In this document: one piece after another, positions 23,473 through 30,985 of the stretch
How positions within the stretch are numbered: the first letter of the stretch is position 1
Layout: the number at the start of each line of letters is the position of its first letter
Source: Pseudomonas sp. GM18
GTDB lineage: Bacteria; Pseudomonadota; Gammaproteobacteria; Pseudomonadales; Pseudomonadaceae
Assembly (NCBI RefSeq): GCF_000282195.1
Contig: NZ_AKJT01000084.1
Span: forward strand, 1-38,360
Direction of reading: 5' to 3'
DNA: 38,360 nt
The notes under the pieces: generated by a model
Databases searched by the model: none
What the model saw: only the letters and a program-made list of their open reading frames with translations
Told to the model about the DNA's origin: nothing
Made by a program: the position numbers and the translations under genes

Positions 23473-24372
23473 ATGCTGAACTACCGACAACTGCACTATT
23501 TCTGGGTGGTGGCCAAGACCGGCAGCATCGTGCGCGCCTGCGAGCAGCTGAACCTGACGCCACAAACCATCAGCGGGCAGATTTCCCTGCTCGAACAAAC
23601 CTATGGCATCGAATTGTTTCGCCGGGTCGGGCGGCAGCTGGAACTCACCGAAGCCGGGCGTCAGACCCTGCCCTACGCCGAGCAGATGTTTCAACTCGGG
23701 GGCGAGCTGGAACTGATGCTGCGGGCGCAGCCCAATGAGCAACAGATTCTGTTTCGGGTGGGCGTCGCCGATGTGGTGCCCAAATCCATCGTCTATCGCC
23801 TGATCGCGCCGACCATGGAGTTGAGCGAGCCGCTACGCATCACCTGCCGCGAAGACAAACTGGAACGCTTGCTCGCCGACCTGGCGATTCAACGCCTCGA
23901 CCTGGTGATTTCCGACAGCCCGATGCCTTCGCACCTGGACATCAAGGGCTACAGCCAGAAGCTCGGCGAATGCGGTATCAGCTTCTTCGCCACCGCCGAA
24001 CTGACCGCGCGATACGGCCAGGATTTCCCCCACAGCCTGCACGGCGCCCCGCTGTTGATTCCCGGGCCGGAAACCGTGGTGCGCAGTCGCTTGCAACGCT
24101 GGTTTGCCGAACAGCAGATCCAGCCGCAAATCGTCGGCGAGTTCGACGACAGCGCCTTGATGCAGGCCTTCGGCCAATCCGGCAGCGGGATTTTCATCGG
24201 CCCGAGCGTGATTGCCGATGAAGTGAAACGCCAATGCGGCGTGGAGTTGATCGGCCAGACCGACGCGGTGCGCGAGTCGTTCTACGCCATTTCGGTGGAA
24301 CGCAAGGTCAAGCACCCCGGCATTGTCGCCATTACCGAAGGCGCCCGACGCGAACTGTTTACCGAAATGTGA
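23473..24372 (+). CDS. nhaR: LysR-family activator resembling NhaR
   Basis: A 299-residue DNA-binding regulator. The N-terminus LNYRQLHYFWVVAKTGSI and helix-turn-helix LNLTPQTISGQISLLEQTYG are very like NhaR, which in E. coli senses sodium and activates the antiporter gene nhaA. The remaining two-thirds is a LysR effector domain. No antiporter gene lies next to it here, so the target is elsewhere and the symbol rests on resemblance. ATG at 23473 has GGGGGGAC upstream. It is divergent from the terC operon and convergent, 4 bases apart, with an MFS gene. Confidence 0.8.
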   Translation: MLNYRQLHYFWVVAKTGSIVRACEQLNLTPQTISGQISLLEQTYGIELFRRVGRQLELTEAGRQTLPYAEQMFQLGGELELMLRAQPNEQQILFRVGVADVVPKSIVYRLIAPTMELSEPLRITCREDKLERLLADLAIQRLDLVISDSPMPSHLDIKGYSQKLGECGISFFATAELTARYGQDFPHSLHGAPLLIPGPETVVRSRLQRWFAEQQIQPQIVGEFDDSALMQAFGQSGSGIFIGPSVIADEVKRQCGVELIGQTDAVRESFYAISVERKVKHPGIVAITEGARRELFTEM

Positions 24373-24376
24373 AGCC

Positions 24377-25531
24377 TCAGGCGCAGACTTCCCGGGGCTT
24401 GAAGGTCATCAGCGCCATGGCCAGGAGAATCGAAACCAGGATAAAACCGGCTGCGGCGAAACCCAGTCCGCCCAGGCCCACACTGTCGATCACCCGGCCG
24501 CCGACCATGGCGCCCAGGCCGATCCCGAGGTTGGCCCCGGCGATGTTCAGCGACGCAGCAAAGGCCGGCGCTTCAGGCGCAGCCTTCATCAAACGCACAT
24601 GACTGACCAGGAACAACGCCGCCTGGGTCACGCCCCAAATCCCCATCGCCGCCGCCAGCCCCAGCGGCGAATGAATGTTCGGCACCAGCGTCACCATGCC
24701 GGCAACCATGAACGCGCAAAACGTCATAGAAGCGATCAGCGGGTGACGATCCACCGCACGACCGCCCAGTGAGTTGCCGATCAGCCCGACCGCGCCGAAG
24801 CCCATCAGGCACCAGCCGACCACGGTGCCGTTGAAACCGGCGAGGCGTTCAAGAATGTCGGCCAGGTAGGTGTAGGCGGTGAACATGCCGCTGAACACCA
24901 GGATCGACAGCAGTACATGACCCAGCATCAGCGGGCTGCGCAGGATCTTGAACTGTGAACGGAAACTCACCTGATGCTGGTGCAGGCTGGTTTTCGGCAG
25001 GTAGATAAACAGCAGCAGCGCCTTGGCAAACGCGATCACCGCCAGAATGCCGAAAGCACTGCGCCAGCCGAATGCGTCGGAAATCAGCGTACCCACCGGA
25101 ATGCCGAACACCGTGGCGCAGACGATGCCGAAACCGATCTTGGCAATCGCCCGCCCAGCGTAGTCCGGCCCGACGATGTCCACCGCGGTTTCACTGGCCA
25201 ACGCCCAGAACACCGGCAAGCCCAGCGCCGGAATCAACCGGGCAATGGCCATCACCCAGATGTTCGGCGCAAATGCCGCCAGCGTGTTGGCCAGGCCGAA
25301 CATGATCAGCACGCTGATGAACAGTTTGCGCCGCTCAAACCTTGCGAAGTACGCCGTCAGGAACGGCCCGAACGCGGCCACGGTGAACGCAAACAGGGTC
25401 ACCAGCAAACCCGCTTGAGGGATGCTGACGTCCAGGTCACGGGCGATTGCCGGCAACAGGCCGACGATGATGAATTCCGTGGTCAGCACCGTGAAACCGG
25501 CGGCGGACAACAGAAGAATGGGCAACAGCAT
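24377..25531 (-). CDS. MFS transporter, DHA1 drug/arabinose efflux-like
   Basis: A 384-residue inner-membrane protein with about 12 helices. The start MLLPILLLSAAGFTVLTTEFIIVGLLP and the motif ARFERRKLFI after helix 2 are typical of the DHA1 exporters (AraJ/YdhP-like), which use the proton gradient to expel drugs or sugars. ATG at 25531 has TGGAG upstream; the 103-codon in-frame extension towards 25840 is not hydrophobic and crosses the promoter region, so it is rejected. The substrate cannot be predicted. It is divergent from sstT. Confidence 0.88.
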   Translation of the reverse strand: MLLPILLLSAAGFTVLTTEFIIVGLLPAIARDLDVSIPQAGLLVTLFAFTVAAFGPFLTAYFARFERRKLFISVLIMFGLANTLAAFAPNIWVMAIARLIPALGLPVFWALASETAVDIVGPDYAGRAIAKIGFGIVCATVFGIPVGTLISDAFGWRSAFGILAVIAFAKALLLFIYLPKTSLHQHQVSFRSQFKILRSPLMLGHVLLSILVFSGMFTAYTYLADILERLAGFNGTVVGWCLMGFGAVGLIGNSLGGRAVDRHPLIASMTFCAFMVAGMVTLVPNIHSPLGLAAAMGIWGVTQAALFLVSHVRLMKAAPEAPAFAASLNIAGANLGIGLGAMVGGRVIDSVGLGGLGFAAAGFILVSILLAMALMTFKPREVCA

Positions 25532-25864
25532 GCAAAACTCCAGGAAAACGACGACACCAGCGATAGCCCGAAGGCCCACTGGCAGAACTAGAAAATGAGG
25601 ATGGCGAAGCTTAACAGAGTGTTTCCAAACGAGGTTGCACGAACCTGCAAATCGCGTTGAACAATCGGGTGGCAGATCGTCACAGGTCTGAAGGATCGCG
25701 GCTACGCTGTGATAAAGTCCGCGACCCGCGAGATTGACACCTTGCTCATCGGCCATTGATTGGCATTGATGTGGCGCCCCCTTCGGTTCCTCCATGTGGC
25801 CTGCCCGGCTTTTTGCTGCATGAGCCAAGGAACCCTGCACCCTAATAAAATCAGAGATACCGTT
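25532..25864. other. Intergenic region between MFS exporter and sstT
   Basis: The 333 bases between two divergent genes hold no convincing gene. TTGACA at 25734-25739 is a perfect -35 on +, but the hexamer 16-17 bases on is only TTGATT or TGATTG, so an sstT promoter here is tentative. No terminator or repeat is seen. Confidence 0.4.
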
Positions 25865-27097
25865 ATGACCGCTTCATCCCCTTCTCTCTTGCAACGCCTG
25901 AAACGCAGCAGCCTGGTCACGCAAATCATCATCGGCCTGATCGCCGGGATTGCCCTGGCCCTGTTCGTGCCCGAGGTGGCCAAATCCACCGCCTTCATCG
26001 GCAAAGTATTCGTGTCGGCGCTCAAGGCTGTCGCGCCGATTCTGGTGTTCGTGCTGGTCATGGCTTCAATTGCCAACCACAAGCACGGCCAGGAAACCCA
26101 TATCCGGCCGATCCTGTTTCTGTACCTGCTGGGCACCTTCGCCGCAGCCGTGGTTGCAGTGATCGCCAGTACGCTGTTTCCGTCGAGCCTGGTGCTGTCG
26201 ACCCAGGACGTTGCGGTAACCGCACCGGGTGGCATTAGCGAAGTGCTGCAAAGCCTGCTGCTGAGCGTGGTTGATAACCCGGTCAGCGCACTGATGAACG
26301 CCAACTTCATCGGCATTCTGGCGTGGGCGATCGGCATGGGCATTGCGATCCGCCATGCTGGCGAGACGACGCGCGAAGTGCTGGACGATCTGTCCAATGG
26401 CGTGACCGTGATCGTGCGCCTGGTGATTCGTTTTGCGCCGCTGGGAATCTTCGGCCTGGTGGCTTCTACCCTCGCCACTTCCGGTTTCGGCGCCTTGATC
26501 GGCTACATGCACCTGCTGGCGGTGCTGCTGGGTTGCATGCTGTTCGTGGCGCTGGTGATGAACCCGGCCATCGTGTTCTGGAAGCTGCGTCGCAACCCGT
26601 ATCCGCTGGTACTCATCTGCCTGCGCGAGAGCGGTATCACCGCGTTCTTCACCCGCAGCTCGGCGGCGAACATTCCGGTCAACCTGGAATTGAGCAAACG
26701 ACTGGGCCTGCACGAAGACACCTATTCGGTATCGATCCCCCTCGGCGCGACCATCAACATGGCCGGCGCCTCGATCACCATCACGGTACTGACTCTGGCC
26801 GCCGTGCACACCCTGGGCATCGCCGTGGATATTCCGACGGCCATTCTGCTCAGCATCGTCGCGGCAATCTGTGCTTGTGGCGCCTCGGGCGTGGCTGGCG
26901 GTTCGTTGCTGCTGATTCCACTGGCGTGCAGCCTGTTCGGCATCCCGAGCGAAATCGCCATGCAAGTGGTGGCGGTCGGCTTCATCATCGGTGTGTTGCA
27001 GGACTCGGCGGAAACCGCGCTGAACTCCTCCACCGACGTGCTGTTCACCGCGGCGGCGTGCCAGGGTGAAGAGTTGAAGGCGCAGCGTTTGGCATAA
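25865..27097 (+). CDS. sstT: Serine/threonine:sodium symporter
   Basis: A 410-residue inner-membrane transporter of the dicarboxylate/amino acid:cation symporter family that brings in serine and threonine with Na+. It shows eight to ten hydrophobic segments, the serine-rich re-entrant loop FFTRSSAANIPVN, then PLGATINMAGASITITVL and a second hairpin region ACGASGVAGGSLLLIP, all SstT features. ATG at 25865 begins MTASSPSLLQRLKRSSLVTQ, giving the usual length; the longer in-frame start at 25760 is unlikely. The ribosome-binding site (AGAGA) is weak. A bidirectional terminator follows. Confidence 0.94.
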   Translation: MTASSPSLLQRLKRSSLVTQIIIGLIAGIALALFVPEVAKSTAFIGKVFVSALKAVAPILVFVLVMASIANHKHGQETHIRPILFLYLLGTFAAAVVAVIASTLFPSSLVLSTQDVAVTAPGGISEVLQSLLLSVVDNPVSALMNANFIGILAWAIGMGIAIRHAGETTREVLDDLSNGVTVIVRLVIRFAPLGIFGLVASTLATSGFGALIGYMHLLAVLLGCMLFVALVMNPAIVFWKLRRNPYPLVLICLRESGITAFFTRSSAANIPVNLELSKRLGLHEDTYSVSIPLGATINMAGASITITVLTLAAVHTLGIAVDIPTAILLSIVAAICACGASGVAGGSLLLIPLACSLFGIPSEIAMQVVAVGFIIGVLQDSAETALNSSTDVLFTAAACQGEELKAQRLA

Positions 27098-27116
27098 CGA
27101 CGCACCTGCAACAACG

Positions 27117-27156
27117 AAAAAGCCCGCCAAGGCTTACACCTTGGCGGGCTTTTTTG
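27117..27156. terminator. Bidirectional terminator between sstT and DUF1993 gene
   Basis: A perfect 12-bp stem (AGCCCGCCAAGG with CCTTGGCGGGCT, 27121-27150) is flanked by an A run on the left and a T run on the right. It can therefore end sstT on + and the convergent gene on -. Confidence 0.92.
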
Positions 27157-27169
27157 TGCTTTGGGTGGT

Positions 27170-27679
27170 TTAGAACGCGCCCATGTAATCGCGCTTGCCC
27201 ACTTCCACACCGTTGTGACGCAGCAGCGCGTAAGCGGTGGTGACGTGGAAGAAGAACTGCGGCAGACCGTAGCTCAGCAGGTAAGCCTGGCCAGTGAAGC
27301 GCTTCTCTTTGGGAGTGCCTGGACGGGTCACGATTTCGATGCCTTCCTTGCCGTCGATCTGCTCGGGTTTGATCTCGCCGATGAAGGCCAGGACCTTGGC
27401 GATCAATGCTTGCAGTTCGGCGAAGGTGGTTTCGGTGTCGTCGTATTTCGGCAGTTCGACTTCAGCCAGACGCGCCGAAACACCCTTGGCGAAATCAACG
27501 GCGATCTGCACCTGACGCACCAGCGGGAACATGTCCGGGTACAGACGGGCCTGCAGGAACGCGTTCGGGTCGATGTTTTTCGCGGTGGCGTGAGCTTCAG
27601 CCTTGCTCAGGTTGTTGCTCAGGGCGTTGAGCATTTGCTGGAAAACCGGAACGGAAGCGGCGTACAGGGAAATAGTCAT
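27170..27679 (-). CDS. DUF1993 family protein
   Basis: A 169-residue predicted cytoplasmic protein of the DUF1993 family, which looks like a DinB-type four-helix bundle. The N-terminus MTISLYAASVPVFQQMLNAL and the C-terminal FFFHVTTAYALLRHNGVEVGKRDYMG are characteristic. A histidine in FFHVTTAY and another in LLRHNGV could bind metal, as in DinB-like proteins. ATG at 27679 is chosen; the upstream extension to 27766 is not conserved-looking. The reaction is unknown. It is monocistronic, divergent from yceH. Confidence 0.88.
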   Translation of the reverse strand: MTISLYAASVPVFQQMLNALSNNLSKAEAHATAKNIDPNAFLQARLYPDMFPLVRQVQIAVDFAKGVSARLAEVELPKYDDTETTFAELQALIAKVLAFIGEIKPEQIDGKEGIEIVTRPGTPKEKRFTGQAYLLSYGLPQFFFHVTTAYALLRHNGVEVGKRDYMGAF

Positions 27680-27806
27680 GGCAGTCTCGTGTGGTGACAG
27701 GAGTAAAAAACGTGGAGCGATTATAGCCATGCCGGCGTGCCCTGCGACTTGTCTTTTATCCAGCAAGGATTAGGCTAGGCGGCTCGACTGCCTAGGGAAA
27801 AGCGCG

Positions 27807-28454
27807 ATGAGCACTGAACAAGAGACGACCTTCGACGAACCGCGGCTCAACAGCACGGAAATCCGCATTCTGGGCTCGTTGATCGAGAAACAGGCCACCA
27901 GCCCGGAAACCTATCCGCTGACCCTCAATGCCCTGGTGATTGCCTGCAACCAGAAAACCAGCCGCGAACCGGTGATGAACCTCAGCCAGGGCCAGGTCGG
28001 CCAGAGCCTGCGGGCCCTTGAAGGTCGTGGCTTCACCCGACTGGTGATGGGCAGCCGCGCCGACCGCTGGGAACATCGGGTCGACAAGGCGCTGGAACTG
28101 GTGCCGGCACAGGTGATTCTGACGGGGCTGTTGTTCCTGCGCGGTCCGCAGACGGTCAACGAACTGCTGACCCGCAGCGGTCGCATGCATGACTTCGAAG
28201 ATGCCGAGCAGGTGGTGCATCAACTGGAGCGCTTGATCGCCCGAGGCCTGGCGCTGTTGATCCCGCGCCAGGCCGGCCAGCGCGAAGATCGTTACATGCA
28301 TGCGCTGGGCGATCCGACGGATATCGAAGCGATCCTCGCCGCCCGGCAGAACCCGGTGGAACGCGGCGCCAGTGGCGGAGTGTCGGTTGAGCGAATCGAA
28401 GAACTTGAAGCGCGGATTGCGGCGCTGGAAGAACGCCTGGCGCGCCTCGAATAA
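27807..28454 (+). CDS. yceH: YceH family protein (DUF480)
   Basis: A 215-residue cytoplasmic protein with two winged-helix-like domains. The conserved beginning LNSTEIRILGSLIEKQATSPETYPLTLNAL fits DUF480, with SRADRWEHRVD and RGPQTVNELLTRSGRM in the middle. A C-terminal coiled coil (IEELEARIAALEERLARLE) probably mediates dimerisation. The molecular function is not established; the winged-helix fold suggests nucleic-acid binding. ATG at 27807 has AGGGAAAA upstream. REP sequences follow immediately. Confidence 0.92.
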   Translation: MSTEQETTFDEPRLNSTEIRILGSLIEKQATSPETYPLTLNALVIACNQKTSREPVMNLSQGQVGQSLRALEGRGFTRLVMGSRADRWEHRVDKALELVPAQVILTGLLFLRGPQTVNELLTRSGRMHDFEDAEQVVHQLERLIARGLALLIPRQAGQREDRYMHALGDPTDIEAILAARQNPVERGASGGVSVERIEELEARIAALEERLARLE

Positions 28455-28474
28455 CCCCGTGCTCCCGAGCTCCC

Positions 28475-28608
28475 TGTGGCGAGGGAGCTTGCTCCCGCTG
28501 GGTCGCGAAGCGGCCCCAAAGCAGTCAACGCATCACATCTGGCACACCGAGTTTTTGCCGGCCTTGCGACTGCTTCGCAGCCGAACGGGAGCAAGCTCCC
28601 TCGCCACA
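28475..28608. repeat. Inverted pair of REP sequences
   Basis: The element TGTGGCGAGGGAGC... at 28475-28498 returns inverted at 28586-28608, with REP-like GCGAAGCGGCC and CTGCTTCGCAG palindromes between. It is the same family as 2717-2849. It fills the space between the convergent yceH and the shikimate dehydrogenase-like gene, where no protein-coding gene is visible. Confidence 0.85.
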
Positions 28609-28629
28609 GGTCCAACCAATAATCGGAAT

Positions 28630-29448
28630 TCAGCTCCGGGCAAACGCCACAGCTTTCTGGAACTGCTCATCGGTCGGCCGCACGCCGGTGTACAGCACGA
28701 ACTGTTCCAGCGCCTGGATGGCAATCACTTCCAGCCCGGTGATCACCCGCTTGCCTTCGGCACGAGCATGCACGATCAGCGGTGTTTCCGAGGGGATCGC
28801 CACCACATCGAAGACAGTTTCGGCAGCAGCGATGGCTTCAGGGGGGAACGCCAGTTGATCGGCTTCCGGGCCGCCGGTCATGCCGATCGGCGTGACGTTG
28901 ATCAGCATCTGCGGGCGTTGAGCGCCCAGTTCCGCCTGCCATTGGTAGCCCAGCGATTCGGCCAGGGCACGCCCGGCGCGTTCGTTGCGGGCCACGATCA
29001 GGCCGTTTTTGTAGCCGCCATCGCGCAAGGCACTGGCCACGGCCTTGGCCATGCCGCCGCTGCCGCGCAGGGCAAAGGTCGAATCCTTGGGCACCTGATG
29101 GGTTTCAAGCAACTGGGCGACGGCGATGTAATCGGTGTTGTAGGCCTTGAGATGGCCGCCAGTGTTGACAATAGTGTTGATCGATTGAATAGCTTCAGCC
29201 GATGCGTCCAGCTCATCGACCAGCGCGATGCAAGCCTCCTTGAACGGCATCGACACGCCGCAACCCCGAATGCCCAACGCACGAATGCCGCTGACAGCCC
29301 CCGTCAGGTCCTGGCTGCTGAAGGCCTTATAGTAAAAATTCAGCCCCAGTTGTTCGTACAGATGATTGTGAAACCGCAGGCCGAAATTGCCGGGGCGCCC
29401 CGAGAGTGACATGCACAACTGGGTGTCTTTGTTGGGGTTCATCTGCAT
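28630..29448 (-). CDS. Shikimate 5-dehydrogenase-like protein
   Basis: A 272-residue cytoplasmic NAD(P)-dependent dehydrogenase of the AroE fold. The substrate-site lysine is in VSMPFKEAC, with the INTIVN and NTDY motifs following; the Tyr replaces the Gly usual in the AroE NTDG motif. The nucleotide-binding loop reads RGSGGMAKA. The C-terminus ITGLEVIAIQALEQF matches the family. The departures from canonical AroE and a solitary location suggest a secondary member, acting on shikimate, quinate or a related compound. ATG at 29448 has AAGGAG six bases upstream. Quinate/shikimate uptake genes are not adjacent. Confidence 0.82.
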   Translation of the reverse strand: MQMNPNKDTQLCMSLSGRPGNFGLRFHNHLYEQLGLNFYYKAFSSQDLTGAVSGIRALGIRGCGVSMPFKEACIALVDELDASAEAIQSINTIVNTGGHLKAYNTDYIAVAQLLETHQVPKDSTFALRGSGGMAKAVASALRDGGYKNGLIVARNERAGRALAESLGYQWQAELGAQRPQMLINVTPIGMTGGPEADQLAFPPEAIAAAETVFDVVAIPSETPLIVHARAEGKRVITGLEVIAIQALEQFVLYTGVRPTDEQFQKAVAFARS

Positions 29449-29690
29449 CCGAATCTCCTTCAATAGCACTTTCAGATGGACGGAAATAACCATTCCACCC
29501 GATTGTGGTCGATCATAAAGGTCTGTCTGTACCAGGCACACAGCACGGTAAAGAAACCGGTACAGACCTTACACAAAATTTACCCAACGGCTGTGCTGAT
29601 TTTCAAAAAAAAGCTGTCTTAGAAGTATCCCCGCGACAACTTGTGCCTATTGCAGGCGCAAGCGCCGGGTCGAAGAACCGAGGACTTATC

Positions 29691-30056
29691 ATGATCCGTA
29701 AAATCCCCACAGTAGCCTTGCTGATCGGTGCTCTCGCTATCGCAGGGCAGGCAGAAGCAGGTGGTCGTGGCTGGGAAGGTCCGGCTGTGTTTGGTGCGAT
29801 CGTCGGCTCGGCAATCATCGGCTCGGCAATTATCGGTCGCGACCGGCCGGTGTATGTAGAGCAACCGGTTTACGTTCAGCCTCAACCGGTGTACGTACAG
29901 CCACCGCCTGTCTACTATCAACCGGCGCCGGTCTACGTCCAACAACCGATCTACTACCGCCCGGCACCGATTTATTACGGTCCACCACGCGGCTATGGCC
30001 CACCGCACGGCTACTGGGGCCCTCCCCATGGTTACTACCGTGGCGACCGCTGGTAA
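29691..30056 (+). CDS. Secreted glycine-zipper and Pro/Tyr-repeat protein
   Basis: A 121-residue protein with a cleavable signal peptide (cut after AEA, residue about 23). A short glycine-zipper-like stretch (GAIVGSAIIGSAIIG, about residues 34-48) is followed by a repetitive tail of PVYVQP, PVYYQP and PIYYRP units, ending in GPPHGYWGPPHGYYRGDRW. Such proteins are typically periplasmic or outer-membrane associated; the exact function is unknown. ATG at 29691 has GAGGA upstream. The longer in-frame start at 29505 is rejected as it has no signal peptide. A terminator follows 11 bases after the stop. Confidence 0.85.
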   Translation: MIRKIPTVALLIGALAIAGQAEAGGRGWEGPAVFGAIVGSAIIGSAIIGRDRPVYVEQPVYVQPQPVYVQPPPVYYQPAPVYVQQPIYYRPAPIYYGPPRGYGPPHGYWGPPHGYYRGDRW

Positions 30057-30067
30057 CGGACTCATCA

Positions 30068-30096
30068 GGCCCCGCCTCAACAGCGGGGCCTTTTTT
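30068..30096 (+). terminator. Rho-independent terminator
   Basis: An 8-bp GC stem (GGCCCCGC with GCGGGGCC) and 7-base loop followed by TTTTTT, directly after the Pro/Tyr-repeat gene. Confidence 0.9.
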
Positions 30097-30249
30097 GTGG
30101 CCACAGGGCGAGCGAAGTCTGAATAAATCTCGTCAAGGTCGCTGTCGGGACAGTGCCGGCAAGTAAAGTTGGTCATATTTATGTCATGACAGGCCCGCAA
30201 GCTTGTATTTGTCCATAAACAACAGGTTGATAAAAACAAGGACGAGCTC

Positions 30250-30444
30250 ATGCCCACACAAAACCCGCACCGCATTGTCGGCCTGTGCACTTCCAGCAAG
30301 GTGTACAACGCACTGACCGAACTCAAGCACCTGGAAGGCCATCGCAGCGCCAAGTTTCTCTCGCTGCTGACGCAAAACCTGGTGCGCAAAGGCCTGCTCA
30401 ATGAGCAGGAAGTCATGCATATGCTCGATCAAGTCGTGGATTGA
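30250..30444 (+). CDS. Small basic protein, unknown function
   Basis: A 64-residue soluble protein starting MPTQNPHRIVGLCTSSKVYN. Two amphipathic helices are likely (KVYNALTELKHLEGHR and AKFLSLLTQNLVRKG), followed by LLNEQEVMHMLDQVV. The pattern is of a compact helical protein, possibly a small regulator. ATG at 30250 has AAGGACGAG upstream. The coding character is clear, but I do not recognise the family. No hydrophobic anchor or signal peptide is present. Confidence 0.72.
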   Translation: MPTQNPHRIVGLCTSSKVYNALTELKHLEGHRSAKFLSLLTQNLVRKGLLNEQEVMHMLDQVVD

Positions 30445-30545
30445 CCGCCAACACTCACCGGCATCAATGACGACTATCGAAAGTGTTGATTGTCCGTTCA
30501 AGCGTCCGGTCCGTAAGGTGGCCCCATAGATTGATGGAGGCACTT

Positions 30546-30728
30546 ATGGCTCAGGTTCAGATTATGTCCGTTATCGGCAGCGCCGTTCCCGCACCGCTCA
30601 GAGCGCTGGGATTGCTCGCCTGCTGGTATCTGGTGCAGGACGGCGAACCGATCAGCGGTCCGCTCACTTCGCTTCCCGACGCCCAAGCCCTGTCGCAACG
30701 CATCGGTTCAGGCCAGCTCAGCGCTTAA
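30546..30728 (+). CDS. Small hypothetical protein
   Basis: A 60-residue protein starting MAQVQIMSVIGSAVP. It has a moderately hydrophobic part (LRALGLLACWYLVQDG) and a polar end (LTSLPDAQALSQRIGSGQ). ATG at 30546 follows TGGAGG at good spacing. The 100-base gap from the previous small gene allows a shared transcript. The function is unknown. Its stop codon overlaps the stop of a possible minus-strand ORF on the palindrome CTTAAG. Confidence 0.65.
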   Translation: MAQVQIMSVIGSAVPAPLRALGLLACWYLVQDGEPISGPLTSLPDAQALSQRIGSGQLSA

Positions 30729-30832
30729 GGCGGCTGAACCCGCTGTTTGATATCGACGAAAATCGCCCGGCTCGACATGACCCAGACGATACCCGCCCCC
30801 CCCACCGCCAGCAACAGCGACAGGAATGCCAT
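30725..30832 (-). CDS. Possible tiny membrane protein
   Basis: Thirty-five codons from ATG 30832: MAFLSLLLAVGGAG then IVWVMSSRAIFVDIKQ, one obvious membrane span and a basic tail. A GTG two codons earlier (30838) is also possible, and a run of six G lies at about the ribosome-binding position. The reading frame stays open and plausible upstream (RTKHKLLWGVL) without a start codon, so the true start may be non-standard or a frameshift may have occurred. A G8 tract lies inside the gene. Evidence is limited to composition and the open frame. Confidence 0.4.
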   Translation of the reverse strand: MAFLSLLLAVGGAGIVWVMSSRAIFVDIKQRVQPP

Positions 30833-30985
30833 CAACACCCCCCAGAGCAGCTTATGTTTAGTCCGCCACGGCTGGTGCGAGTGCCATCTGCTTGTTGGTC
30901 AAGCATAGATCCAGATCAATAAACCCCGCGTGCAGGCCGCTTACCCTTGCCGGCTTTTGCGATCGACACTGCCATGACCTGCGCC

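Noticed and set aside
24377..25840. Longer start for the MFS exporter (25840)
   Set aside because: The first 103 codons of that frame are not hydrophobic, lack a ribosome-binding site and cover the divergent intergenic region; ATG 25531 has TGGAG and starts at the first helix.
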